Positions 32,972-44,379 of a stretch of DNA of 64,000 bases are shown piece by piece (the stretch's first letter is position 1; every line of letters begins with the position of its first letter). The DNA comes from Ascaphus truei (Eukaryota; Chordata; Amphibia; Anura; Ascaphidae). The notes under the pieces are model-generated. The model was not told the DNA's origin. It made no database searches and worked only from the letters and a program-made list of their open reading frames with translations. A program made the translations under genes and the position numbers. The stretch spans positions 220,713,834-220,777,833 of the forward strand of contig CM071568.1 in the NCBI GenBank assembly GCA_036426205.1, written 5' to 3'.

Positions 32972-33640
32972 TTGGAATGCTCGCTCCCTCTCTAACAAGT
33001 TCCTCTCTGTGCATGACTTCTTTCTCTCTCACTCCCTGCTTCTCTTTGCATAACTGAGATCTGGCTCACTCAGTCTGACTCTGACCTGGAAGCTGCCCTC
33101 TTCTACGGTGGCCTTTCCTTCTCCCACACTCCATGCCCTGATAGCAGGGGTGGAGGCGTGGAGCTGCTGCTCTCCTCTCTCTGCCGTTACCGAACTCTTC
33201 CTATTCCTCCATCTCTTGCTTTTCCCTCCTTTGAGGTTCACACAGTTCAGATCTTTCTCCTCTCCCTGTCCACATGGCGGTCATCTATCGCCCACCTACC
33301 TCTACTCATCCCCCTTCTGCCTTTCTCTCTCACTTTGAATCCTGGCTCTCTTTCTTTCTCTCATCAGACTCCCCTGTTCTTCTCCTTGGGGACTTCAATT
33401 GCCACAGTGATGACCCCTCTCTCCCTTGGGCTTCCCGTTTTCTTTCTCTAACCTCTTCTTTTGGCCTTTAGCAGTGGACTGCAGCCAGCACCCACAAGGA
33501 TGGCCACTACCTAGACCTGGTTTTCACTAAAAACTTCTCTCTCTTCGATTTCTCCTTTTCCCCTTTTCCTCTCTATGACCATCACCTCATCTCATTCTCT
33601 CTGTCTCGCTTCTCCCCTTCTCCACCTCCATCTACCCCCC
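32972..33640 (+). pseudogene. LINE endonuclease (broken frames)
   Basis: AP-endonuclease-like motifs are visible in several frames: FEVHTVQI near 33,232, AVIYRPPTSTHPP near 33,277, VLLLGDFNCHSDDPS near 33,375 and [11 protein letters not shown] near 33,580. GDFN and the DHH are the catalytic-core signatures of L2/CR1-clade endonucleases. At least two frameshifts and one stop (near 33,470) inactivate it. In the family it nicks the target to prime reverse transcription. Confidence 0.7.
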
Positions 33641-33762
33641 GGTTCTGCAGAAACCTGCGCTCTGTTCACTTACCTGACTTTGAGTCCACTTTACACTCCT
33701 CCCTATTCTCTCTCAGCTCTGCTACAGACCCTGACAACCTGGACAGGAACTACAACTCTGCC

Positions 33763-34915
33763 TTGTCCTCCTCTCTTGATCTACATGCCCTGCTTTCTCT
33801 CTGCCGCACTCGCCCTTCTAACCCTAGACACTGGTTAAATTCCCACACGCGCATGCTGCGTTCCTCCACTCGTTCCTCTGAATGCCTCTGGAGGAAATCT
33901 CATACTCTCGCAGACTTCCTTCACTACAAATTTATGCTATCCTGTTTCAACTCTGCCCTCTCGCAAGCTAAACAAGCCTACTTTTCTTCACTAATCAACA
34001 TGCACAAGTCTAACCCACACCGACTGTTTTCTGTCTTTGATACTCTACTCAAACCACCCTCAGCTGCCTCTCCTTCCTCCATCTCTGCTCAGGACTTTGC
34101 TGACTATTTTATGGAAAAGGTGGAATCCATACGTCAGAACATCCCCTCTGTTTCTTCCTCCGATCCTACACCTCTTCCTAACTCTCCTCCTGCCTTCCTT
34201 GACTCTTTTTCCACTGTCTCAGAGGAGGATGTGTCGCTGTTCATCGCCTCTTCTCCCTCTACCACTTGCCCTCTTGACCCCATTCCCTCCCATCTCCTAA
34301 AACCTCTTGCTCCTACTATAATCCCTACGCTCACACACATTTTTAACTCCTCCCTCTGCTCTGGAACCTTTCCATTCTCCTTCAAACATGCAACAGTCAT
34401 ACCATTACTCAAAAACAGCAAGCTTGACCCTACCTGTCTTTCTAACTATCGACCTGTCTACCTCCTGCCTTTTGCCTCTAAACTCCTTGAACGTCTTGTA
34501 TTCTCTCGCTTGCTCCATTTTCTGAACACCTATTCTCTTCTAGACCCTCTACAATCTGGCTTCCGCACTGTTCACTCCACGGAAACAGCCCCCCACTAAA
34601 ATAACTGACGACCTCCATGCTGCCAAAGACAGAGGTCATTACACTCTGCTCATATTACTCGACCTCTCTGCAGCATTTGACACCATGGACCACCCTCTTC
34701 TCCTTCACATTCTCCATACTCTTGGCATTCGGAACAAAGCTCTATCCTGGATCTCATCCTACCTCTCATCCTACCTCTCTGCTATATCATCCTGGATGGC
34801 CCTCCGCCGCCTTAAACTCAACATGGCTAAAACAGAGCTCCTCATACTTCCTCCCAAACCTGGCCCTACTACCTCCTTCTACATTACTGTTTGAACTACC
34901 ATCATTCACCCAGTA
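33763..34915 (+). pseudogene. LINE reverse transcriptase lacking the YADD region
   Basis: An open frame at 33763-34599 covers the linker and RT start: [57 protein letters not shown] and [18 protein letters not shown]. Other frames then give LLDLSAAFDT-like sequence and WISSYLS. At 34750-34790 this jumps directly to AISSWMALRRLKLNMAKTEL, which normally lies after the catalytic YADD. The missing piece is of the order of a few hundred bp and contains the active site. A repeated catcctacctct at the joint suggests deletion between short direct repeats. Confidence 0.8.
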
Positions 34916-35047
34916 GCCCAAGCACGCTGCCTAGGGGTCACACTCGACTCCTCTCTCTCATTCGCCCCTCACATTCAAAACATTTCTAAAACCTGTCGCT
35001 TTTTCCCTACCTTATCTACAGTAAATATCTGTTTTTTTTTTTTTTTC

Positions 35048-35215
35048 TCCACACTGTTTTAGCCATAGATTCCTTTGTATATCAGTATTGCTGACCTGAA
35101 GAAGAGAGGATAACTCTCAAAAGCTTGTCCTATGACATAAATTGTTAGTCCAATAAAAAAGGTATCACCGAATACTGAATAACTCATTTATTCTGCACTA
35201 TATATATATATACAC
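35048..35215 (+). repeat. repeat tail with A/T microsatellite end
   Basis: Contains ctgaagaagagaggataact, ctcaaaagcttgtcc and gttagtccaataaaaaaggt, then (TA)n(CA)n. It is a 3' segment of an interspersed repeat unrelated to the LINE before it. The stem-forming core is listed separately. Confidence 0.5.
35093..35130 (+). ncRNA. hammerhead-like fold (copy 2)
   Basis: GAC / ctgaaga-a / gagag-gataa-ctctc / aaaa / gctt / GTC. The outer stem GAC/GTC, the CUGANGA strand and the gagag/ctctc hairpin fit a type I hammerhead with a very short third stem (AGCU). The G of the GAAA box is A here, which should abolish activity. Confidence 0.3.
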
Positions 35216-35329
35216 ACACACAGTGACAAGCAATGCATTTTTTGGCAAATGCTTGCTTTTATTTCTTTTAAAAGTATTTAGATTGTTTGCTTTCAATTAT
35301 TACTGCTATTTCTTTTGTGTTTTCATTGT

Positions 35330-35860
35330 TAATAATGGGATTTTTTTGTGTTTTCTATTTTGTACTTCTGTTATTTTTTTGGTGTGTGCCTTTTACTTGT
35401 GGTTTATTTTTGGTCTTTTGCTTTGTAATAATGGTGTTTATTTGGTGTTGTCTTTTATTTATTTATTTATTCATGGGTTTTTGGGTGTTTTGATTTTTAA
35501 TTCTGGTGTTTCTTTGGTTTTTGCTTTATTGATTTCTGGTATTTTTTGTGTTTACTTTTTTATTGTTGTTTATTTGGTGATTGTTTTGATTGAATTTGAT
35601 ATTGTAGGTGGTTGTTTATTTTTTAGGTTGACCATTGACTGTCACAGTGGTAAATCATGCCCATATTATAAGTGCATGATGTACCACTGTGCCAATCAAT
35701 TGGTTTCTTGGTATTTGTAATGTTGTTTTTTTCTATGTAAGGTGTTTTATTTTGGGCCTGTTTTTTTTTTAGCTTCCCTATTTATTGCTATAATGGCAAA
35801 GCATGCCCATTTTATAAGAGCATGCTTTAATACTTTGTCAATCAATTGGTAGCAGGGGTA
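35330..35860 (+). repeat. T-rich repeat, inverse of 30180-30650
   Basis: Runs such as attgttgtttatttggtgatt and caatcaattgg match the reverse complement of the left copy. The 165-codon hydrophobic frame here is a by-product of T-richness. Confidence 0.75.
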
Positions 35861-36192
35861 ATGAAGCTGCTTTAATGTAATTTCTAATACTGTGTATGGG
35901 AGCAGGGGGTCTCCTGACCTGAACCGCTTTGATTTATGCCTCAGGGACTCCCTGCTTCCTGAGTTAAATGGCCCTGGTATGGGGTGCCGGCATCGCCACA
36001 ATTTTTAAAACCTCCGTGTAATGTGACCGTGGGATTTAAATACTGGAGGAGATACCGACACCCCATACAGGGGCCTGTATCTCAGGAAGCAGGGGGTCCA
36101 CGAGGCTGAAATCTATGCGGTTCAGGTCAGGAGACACCCTGCTCCTGCACACTGTTAGTAAAAATGAAAGCAGTTTCATTACCATAGCGGAT
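35856..36192. repeat. foldback palindrome, unit C
   Basis: ggtaatgaagctgcttt at the left faces aaagcagtttcattacc at the right. Inner hairpins gcagggggtctcctgacc / cagggactccctgc are present in both arms. Confidence 0.75.
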
Positions 36193-36235
36193 AGTTGTTA
36201 CGGTAACATTTTTTTTAGTTTATTTGGGTTTTGAT

Positions 36236-36500
36236 ACAAGTGTGCAGGAGCAGGGAGTCTTCTGAGATGAAACGCGTTGATTTCAGCCTCGGGGACCCAC
36301 TACTTCCCAAGGTACAGGCCCTGTTATGTGGTGCAGGTATCCCTTTGCAAGATTTAAATCCCATGACAAGTGATGCGGGAGATTTAAAAGCATAGGGGAT
36401 ACCCATATTGGGGCCTGTCTTGGGAAGTAGGGGGGCCCGAGGCTGAAATCAATTCGGTTCAGCTCAGGAGACCCCCTGCTCCCACACACTATTATCAAAA
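36236..36500. repeat. foldback palindrome, unit D
   Basis: gtgtgcaggagcagggagtc at the left faces accccctgctcccacacac at the right, with the same inner hairpins but more divergence than units A-C. Confidence 0.65.
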
Positions 36501-37732
36501 TCAATAATTTTACTGCACAATCACCTGTAAGAGCCATGCATGGAGATGCAGCGTCTCCATGCAGCTCTTCCAGGCTGCAATATTTTTTATCAATTGCTGT
36601 TTGCTAGGAATTGTAGCACAATAGAGAAAGCACTGATAAAAAAAACTGGTCAGACGATTTTTTTTATTGGCCTTTAAAAAATGGTGTTTATTCTTAGTGA
36701 ATACTACTTTTGCCCTCAAATTCGGGTGCCAATGCACTGATTTTATCACCGCTTTGTGAATAGGCCCCAAAATGTTTTTCTGTTAATGATATTGATATTG
36801 AAAAAGTAAACAGGAGATTAAAGCTATTGCTACTTTGTGCAACAACTATGGCAGAAATATGACTGGGCAATGTAGATTTGTTCTGTGTTACCTCCTACAA
36901 ATGATAAGGAATGTTAAGGAACCTTTGCATGCTTAAGTGCCCAGTTCAATTAAAACAAAAACAAAGACCAGTCAGGGAAAATGTAATGGAAAGGCAAACA
37001 GTAACAATACAACAATACGCTTTTACAAAATTGGCTAACTGAAGGGTCACCACATTTCTAATTCAAGAACAACCACAAACACCAGTTATATACAGCTGTA
37101 GCAAGACTTACTGTTCCCGTGACCATGCAAAAACAGGTTCAATTTCACAGCCTTTCTTTGCATCTCACGGCCTCGTGACCGAGACTCAGCCAAGTTTGCC
37201 AAAGTACTTTGCCGTAATGTTAGATGGTGCTAGTGTATTTAAGCTAAATTCAGTGTACTGAGGCTACACGTTACACGTATATTCCTATACACTCTTTCAG
37301 TGTTAGGAAATGTGATGCCTACTCAGTATAAAGATGAAAAGGCACATGATGTTGGAAGATTAACTGGTCAAATCCATGTGGCTGTCCCCTGCAGTGTGCG
37401 GCATATCGTTCAAAATGTCCCCTGGGTATTATGGGAAGAGGGATGTGAGCTACTGGATCTCAATCTCTCTGTCTCTCTGTCTCTCAGTAACCGCTGGGGT
37501 GCTTTGCAAAATGCACAGGTAACTGCTCCGGGATACCACTTTCCTGCAGGTCCATCTCAGGGGCATTGGGGGTCACAAGCACAATTTCATTATTGCTAAA
37601 TAAGCATGATGGTATGTACGGGATGTATAAGCTTCCCATCATTTGCGTAATGCTGGGAGGTACATGGACGGGGTGGGGCGAGGGAGAAGAGGTTTCCTCT
37701 AAAATTTGTGGTCTCTCTTGCCACAGTCTATC
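36501..37732. other. no recognised gene
   Basis: A small hairpin (gcatggaga / tctccatgc) lies near 36,538. The rest is A/T-rich and unannotated. A ctctctgtctctctgtctctc run is at about 37,463-37,485. Confidence 0.3.
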
Positions 37733-37740
37733 CACTAGTG

Positions 37741-38091
37741 CAGGGGTGCGTAAAGTGGAGGCGTGCCCCCCAGTGGGGGGGTGCAAAGAATTTCCAGGGG
37801 GGGAGTGACAGCTACAGAGGTAACGCGCTCTTATCCAAAGCACTTAAATGAAGTGTCAGGGGGACTGCGCAAGGCCTCTGCATGTTTTCCTAACTGATCT
37901 TCGGCGACTCATCGCCATGGTAACCGGCATCATATGACGCCATGGGGGTCACGTGACATCACATTGCCATGGCACCATGATGTCCCATGACCCCACCTTG
38001 TCATTTGACACTGGAGCCTTCCAAGAGGGGGGTGCACGAGCTGAGAGGTGAGAAGGCGTGGGGCGCAGGGTCAAAACTTTGTGCACCCCTG
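37741..38091. mobile_element. hAT MITE, 351 bp
   Basis: Ends caggggtgcgtaaagt and (inverse) caggggtgcacaaagt are terminal inverted repeats. cactagtg is duplicated exactly at 37733-37740 and 38092-38099. Internal sequence (gtcacgtgacatcac, tgccatggcacc) is related to the element at 43984. Confidence 0.9.
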
Positions 38092-38099
38092 CACTAGTG

Positions 38100-38859
38100 T
38101 ATAGAGACCATCTGTGCTCCTCAAAATATGGCCAATCCTCTCTAACTCATGGTCAATTTTTTATATCCATTAAGTCCACTCTCCTATCATGCTCAGGTAT
38201 CTGTACATGATCAGTGGCAGGTCTGGCCACAGATGTGCAAGGTATTCTGGTATCACAATTATAATAAAATAAACACTTGATAATGCTATGCTATCACTGA
38301 ACAAGGGAACTAGTTATACTTAGACTGGAGATGTGTTGCATCTGAATTGGGGCAAGCTGGGTCCAAGTTTGGTTTTGCTGGCTCCAAGGGCTAATGAGAT
38401 GGGTCTGGATTGTGGAGCACTTGTTCCAAGGTGGGGTGAGCTGGCCCTGGATTGCGGTCTGAAGTTGGGTAAGCTGGGAACAATGGTGCTTGAGGTTGAT
38501 GATTGGTGGGGTAAGCTGGGTCCATCATGTATTGTCTTGTGTCCATGTTCAGTTGGATTGAGTTGACTTGTGATCTCCATGGATCTTGTCTTTCCATCTC
38601 CAATATATAAAAAAAACAAGTTAAGTACAGGTGTTCTTGTTGGCAGAGAATACTTTTTTTCACTATGTACTATTTAATTCGACCAAGTTTGATATAGAAG
38701 TTATAACCTAGCAAACTTGATGCCTAGATGGGATTGGTGGATGTACCATGTGTCCGTCAAATCTGACGTCACAGTATTTGTTAAATGCTTGACACGTCTC
38801 ATTTGACAGGAAGAAGATTGTGTGTCAACATCTGCTGGATCTATTGAAGAAAGAAGAAA
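38100..38859. other. no secure gene; weak exon-like stretches on minus
   Basis: On minus, 38391-38606 is open with a Pro/Gln-rich sequence after a T-rich tract, and 38710-38846 is open after cttctttcttcaatag. Both could be chance. The first overlaps an imperfect repeat of the gggtaagctgggtcca type. Confidence 0.2.
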
Positions 38860-39793
38860 TGTAACACATATAGAACACCACAAGCTCATGTTGAACCCCC
38901 AAAATAACCAAAACATTTATATAAGCGTATAAGTGTCACAGGAGGAGTGCTACTGAGCATGGCAATATACATTTAAAACCAGAGACGAACATGAAACACA
39001 GACAGAGCTCAATGCACATCCAGCAAAACTTTATACACGGTACAGTGCCTAAATATACATGTATTGATATCTATTAAATAAAATGGTCTTTTAGTTTAAC
39101 ATTTTGGCCAAATTTTTGTAAGCCCCTGAGCCACTGCACGGCAGACCACACCTCAAGGGTCCCTACACTAATATAAATTCTTAATAACCTGTGCATTGCC
39201 AGGAAGAATGATTTATAATAAATCTGTCAAAATTAGTTTCAAAGTTCTAAGTCTGATTGAAGCTTTTATTAACCTGTACATTACCAGGAAAAGTACTCAG
39301 TATTAGAGTTGTCACAATCACACTGCAAGCAGGCAAGTTCCCCTGAGAGTGGGAGATGCTATGGAGTGAGCTTTTAACCATTTAACAGTGGGAGGGGGTG
39401 AGCTTAAATTAGGTAGGAGGTTGCCATCCCCCAATCAGCTAAGACCAGCTGAACAAGAATTGTAACACATATAGAACACCCACAAGCTCATGTTGAAAAC
39501 CCAAAATAACCACAACATATATAAGCGTATAAGTGTCAAAGGAGGAGTGCTACTGAGCATGGCAATATACATTTAAAAACAGAGACGAACATGAAACACA
39601 GACAGAGCTCAATGCACACCCAGCAAAACGTTATACACTGTACAGTGCCTAAATATACATGTATTGATATCTATTAAATAAAATGGTCTTTTAGTTTAAC
39701 ATTTTGGCCAAATTTAGGCACTGTACCGTGTATAAAGTTTTGCTGGATGTGCATTGAGCTCTGTCTGTGTTTCATGTTCGTCTCTGGTTTTAG
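38860..39793. repeat. direct and inverted repeat cluster
   Basis: About 255 bp starting tgtaacacatatagaacacc occurs at 38860-39116 and again, nearly identical, at 39461-39715. An inverted copy of part of it (ggcactgtaccgtgtataaa to ctctggttttag) follows at 39716-39793, making a hairpin. The spacer 39117-39460 holds two partial repeats of taacctgt-cattaccagga. This looks like ends of a retroelement or foldback element of unknown class. Confidence 0.7.
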
Positions 39794-40254
39794 AAGAAAG
39801 AAGAAAAGAAGATCTACTCACCGGTGACTTTTCTTCAAGCAATAGAGGATCGTAGACTTCTGCGCATGAAGCTGTACCTCAAGCTGAGAATCATTGTTTT
39901 GTGGGTCAAGAGTTTGTTAGGGCAGCACTTGGATGGGGAGGATGAACCTTCCTCCCAGGAAGGGTAAGATAGTAAGATACACATTGATTGACTAAAGAGT
40001 GCCAATGTGGTTATCTGTGCCCCCATTGACGGCATAGGTAACTACAATGAAAATCAATGGATTTCTTGGCTAGTGTTTGTTTTTATTTTATTGTTATATT
40101 AATTTTATTTTATAGTGTTTTTTCACCTTCACAAATGGGCAAAAGCGGTTAGTCATATTTGGCTATTAGGACTATTGCCCATTTCTGTGTATGGTGATGT
40201 GGGCAGAGGGGATGGGTCATGGGTGGGGAAAGTGGTTAGACCTCCCGGGTGGGT

Positions 40255-40290
<36 letters not shown>

Positions 40291-40417
40291 GGGGTTAATC
40301 CCTTAATTACCATAGTGGTTACTACCTGGTAAGGTAAGTAAGGGGTTAATGGCCAGTAGTTTTAAATGTAAATGTAAAATTGAATAATAAAGAATAATAA
40401 ATAATAAATATAGAATA
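39794..40417. repeat. dispersed repeat with (GT)n at 40257-40288
   Basis: 40190-40350 is an inverted relative of the ggttagtaaccgctatgg repeat near 30,100 and 31,880. It is interrupted by a GT microsatellite of about 32 bp. 39,830-40,030 on minus is open and ends at a donor-like gtgagtag, but no domain is visible. Confidence 0.4.
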
Positions 40418-40945
40418 AAAGATCTACATTTTTTATTTTTTGGGGTTTCTTAGAATTTAATTAAACATGTAAGTGTATTGTAATTATACTGAAAAAAACA
40501 ACGTCAAAGAGTAGTGATGATTACAGTACAATGTAAAAGATTTTCTATGAAGCTCACAATTATTCTATCCTAATCACAAAAATTGCACTGTCACTTATTT
40601 TTGCCTACTAGAATTTTTAAAAAAGATTCGCAATGCGCAAACAAAGTTTTAAAAAAGCAATATTAGAGGTCCATCCTTACTTTCCATCCCTCCTTTTGCC
40701 TTTTTCCGTTTGATGTCAAAGTTTCTTTTCTGGGGGAAAAAAATTATGCTATTCTTTCCGGTATTGTGCATGTGTCAAGTCGTTGCAGCAGTTCAAGCAA
40801 AACCCTACAGTAGATGTGTGCCTGTACAATGAGAACAAACTTCTGATAGGCTCTGGCTCTTGAGCCCCGCCCTATCCCTAGCTGTCCACCAATTGTATCT
40901 ACTGTACAGTCTTGACTGCTCAGTCAATCATATTGCAGGACTACA
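40418..40945 (-). repeat. dispersed segment B, paralogue of 8688-9225
   Basis: Colinear with the 3' part of the forkhead-like locus in the same orientation, including the splice-acceptor-like tract on minus (tttttttcccccag). No forkhead domain was found next to it. A solo LTR begins 11 bp beyond its end. Confidence 0.6.
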
Positions 40946-40956
40946 TTTTCAACAGT

Positions 40957-41616
40957 TGTCAGGGTGATCCCACCCAGGTAGTGTCTCTTTAGTCTCTTGG
41001 GTGAGGCCTGGTCCCAGACCTCTGCTCAGTGAGTTCAGCGTCTGCTCTGTCCATAACTATATTCAGATACTAAAGGGATCAGTTTCCTATTCAAGGGCCT
41101 GTGCCTATAGCAGCCACAAGCTATATACTGACTTAGGGCCTATCTTTGGCCTAGGGGAATTTGCTGGCCTAGTGCAGAGGCTACTTGCCTCTCTGCATGG
41201 ACCCTCTATCCCCTACCTCTGCCTGTCACACTCTGCCTGCATGCTCCCTGTGACACACTTCCTTACTCTGCCTGTCAGGACTTTCCCAGCTCCTATTGGC
41301 TCCCTGGCATCAGGCTAATGGGTCTTGTAGTCCCTTCCAAGAGCCTTGCCTGATTGGCTAGCCTTCATGCGCTTTTCCCCTGCGCATGCGTAACATGAAA
41401 TGGCTGTCACTGCTCGTCTGCGCATGCGCAAGTGCCCACAAAATGGAAGCTCCTTCTGCAACCACCGGAGCCCCCGGTGACGCGATCGCCGTCCCGGCAC
41501 ACAATGGCATCCTCTCACCACACACACCCTCCCACGGAGCTTCTGAGACATGTGCACACCACGTGGAGGTGAGTACAAACAAGGGGGCACAACCTCAGAG
41601 GGGGGACCTGGCTACA
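40957..41616 (-). repeat. solo gypsy LTR, 660 bp
   Basis: On the minus strand it starts tgtagccaggtcccccc and ends ccctgaca, matching the 3' LTR of copy 1. No internal region is attached on either side, so it is a solo LTR left by recombination or a truncated copy. A clear target duplication was not found. Confidence 0.75.
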
Positions 41617-43975
41617 CATAGAGGAGAAGTGTTTTTATGTGTAATATTTTAAAACTCTTATGAAGGTCACACAATATCCTTAGAGATGTGCAACATTGGC
41701 CCTGTTTGTTTTGCTACATTTTCAAGAAAATTAAAGGAAAATTGCATTTAAAGACCTTCCTGTTTTTTTATCAAAAAAAAAAGTTTGCAAAAAAAAAAGT
41801 TTGCAAACAACCTAAAACCAGCATGTGAGGAGCCTTGCAATATTTTATATACAGTATGAGATTGGTGTAGTGTGGTGATATGCATAGGTAAAACCAGAAA
41901 ATAATGTCCTACATACCTGGTGTACTGTATAAACATACATTTGGAGACCAAAATGTTCATATCTTTGTGTTTTGCTTGATATAGTCTATTTGCATATTTT
42001 TTAATGTGCTGGTATTTATTCATTTTTTTCATCCATTAGATACTTTGTCACAATTCTTAATTATATGATGCAGGTCTTTTATGCTGAAATGCAGGGTTTA
42101 TTCAGCCTCAGATCTACTAGACTTTTTTATGCATTAAAAATGGAGATGAAAACTGGAGAGACACAGCATTTGATGGATTTCATTATCATACATTTATAAG
42201 AGACCTTTTCCTAACCCCTCCTTTTGCTCTATATAGCCAATATCATATCCCATAATCATGCCAAATGAGAAACATAGCAAAAAAGTACTGTGATAAATAA
42301 ATGCTAAGAGGTGCATGATCTAAATCATACTTGTAGTTTCAAATTAATATTAAAATAAAATATATTAAGCTTCATAAAAAAACTTTAGTCTCTGAGAGAT
42401 AGTGTTCATGCAATACATTGTTATCAGCATGTACACATATTTGTAACTTAGTGAGAGGTTTTGAGTTGGAGAAAGTGGTGTTGAAACTTGCTGAGCATAG
42501 TGGAAATGGGCCATATCTTGGTGTAACAGATACTGTGCATTATTTGAATGACTCCTTTAAAAAATTACACTCAAAAGAGATTGCAACTTAGATTATAAAA
42601 ACTTTGTGAAAAGGATTCCTTTGATATACCTGTATGTTTGATACACAAATTACATTGTAACTCCATGCGTTCAAATATCTGTTCTTTAAAATGTTCAATA
42701 CTGTACATTGCCTATGCAGTATACAGCAAATAAACACAAACTTACATACAATAAAAGTCTGCATAGAGCATCATTAGTAGAGGGAAGAATTGCAATTGAA
42801 AATGTTAACATTAGCCACCAGGATACACTCCCAAATCATAATGAATTATTTTACAAATGGCCAAATATTTTATATTATTTAAAGTAGGATAAAAATCTAC
42901 CCAAAATACATGTTGTTCCTGTAATTTAAAACCATTAAGACGATAGCATGGATAAGTTTAAAAAAAACAAATGCAAATATTTGGGCAATATGGAACCTGT
43001 TAATGTTTTGGGAGGCATGAGAAAAATATAATCTGGGGACATAAGGAATTGTAATCTACAATATAAAGCACACTTTGTGAGTGTCGTCTGTTTTCATTTC
43101 ATCACACTCACAGTCTGTGTATTTATTACATTTTTGGAAGCATGCCTGCTTTTGAACTGTACAGTTCTAGGAACAAGCTGTACCACCTTACAGATTTCAG
43201 TCAGTACAAACATTTTTAGAAAACTCTACACCACATTATTATTTACTTTTCCCAGAATTATTTTCCGAGTTTAAAGTTAAAGCAAAAATATGTCATTTCT
43301 ATTCACATTTTGTAGACATTCCTAAATTGTCTTCCCTTAAACCTGTCACATACAGTAACAATTTTGATAAGTAATAAAACAAGCAATAGAAAGGTTTCCT
43401 CTGAAATGATTTTACCTTCAAACGTCATGGCCGTACAGTTGTATTGTTTTTCAAAGAACGCATTGTGAACTATGTAAAGTTTTAAGTAGAGAAGGGTAAC
43501 ATTTTCAACCAAATTCAAATCCAATGGAAATTGGGCAATTCCTTTCAGAATTACGTAGATCAGTCTCAAAAAGGCAGATAATTATTTTTTCTTATTATTT
43601 AAAATCCATCCGATGAATTCTGAATCTGAACCTGCAAACTGAATCAAAATCCATCAAACGGATTTGAATCCATCAAACAGAATTATTATGGGTAAAGTGT
43701 ATAAATAGGGGTGCAGACTCAATTTCACATTGTGTTGTAGGCAGGGTTTTGGTGTGTGTTAGTTGGGCTGCTGCTATAGTACTGTAGGTCATACATGTAT
43801 ACATTATTTTATATATTTAATAAAACTTATAGCTTAACCATTAACCTGTGACTGACTGGACTGACTGGACTGACCCCTGTCTGTGTATGTCAAGTCCGCT
43901 CCCGGAGCTTGCCTAGCTAGGAGTTTAACCTCCTGCATGCTTGAGCGAATGCATTCTCATGCTCTCTCTAATATA
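41617..43975. other. no recognised feature
   Basis: A/T-rich DNA. Short ORFs have no domains. An A-run duplicate (aaaaaaaaagtttgcaaa) is at about 41,775-41,808 and a short ctgactgga repeat at 43,850-43,872. Confidence 0.3.
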
Positions 43976-43983
43976 CTGTAGAC

Positions 43984-44334
43984 CAGGGGTGCGCAAACTG
44001 GGCGGTGCACCCCCCCAAGGAGGGCGTCAGATTCTCTGCGTGGGATGCAGGGCTACAGAGGCCCCACAAACTTCCCGAAGGCATTTCAATTAAATGCCGG
44101 GGAAGCAGTGAAGAACTCTATAACTCTCTCTTAGCTTGGTTCAGACGTCTTCTGGTGACACGTCGCCATGACAATGCAGCGTTAAATGACGCCGCAGGGT
44201 CATGTGACGTGTTGCAATGGCAACGTGACATCATGATGCCAGAACGTCAGAGTCACGGTAAGGAGGGGGGGGGGGGCGCGAGGAGAGGGGACATCCGGCA
44301 GGGGTGCGCAGGTGAAAAAGATTGCATTCCCCTG
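43984..44334. mobile_element. hAT MITE, related to 37741-38091
   Basis: The left end is caggggtgcgcaaactggg and the right end (inverse) caggggaatgcaatctttt. It is the same length (351 bp) and has similar internal sequence (ggtcatgtgacgt, ttgcaatggcaacgtgacatc). Flanks ctgtagac and ctatacaa agree at only 5 of 8 positions, so the target duplication has decayed or the end is misplaced. Confidence 0.7.
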
Positions 44335-44379
44335 CTATACAAAAAAGAATGGGGGAGCACAGTTATAGGAAACGGACAG

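Larger units (their letters stand above)
32972..35047 (+). mobile_element. L2-type LINE, 5'-truncated with RT core deleted
   Basis: Starts inside the endonuclease (WNARSLSNKFLSVHDF) and runs through the endonuclease, a linker and reverse transcriptase, ending in a T-run at 35031-35047. Frames change repeatedly. The 3' tail normal for this family is replaced by the T-run and then by an unrelated repeat. Confidence 0.85.

Noticed and set aside
35223..35720. 165-codon, very hydrophobic membrane-like frame
   Set aside because: T-rich repeat, inverse of a noncoding A-rich copy. The hydrophobicity is compositional.
38391..40035. Further exons of a forkhead-like gene near 38.4, 38.8 and 39.9 kb on minus
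   Set aside because: Acceptor- and donor-like signals exist, but the open stretches are short, have no domain and overlap dispersed repeats. Only the 40.4-40.9 kb match is convincing.
40952..41621. Target-site duplication of the solo LTR
   Set aside because: The flanks acagt and catag do not match, so no duplication is claimed.
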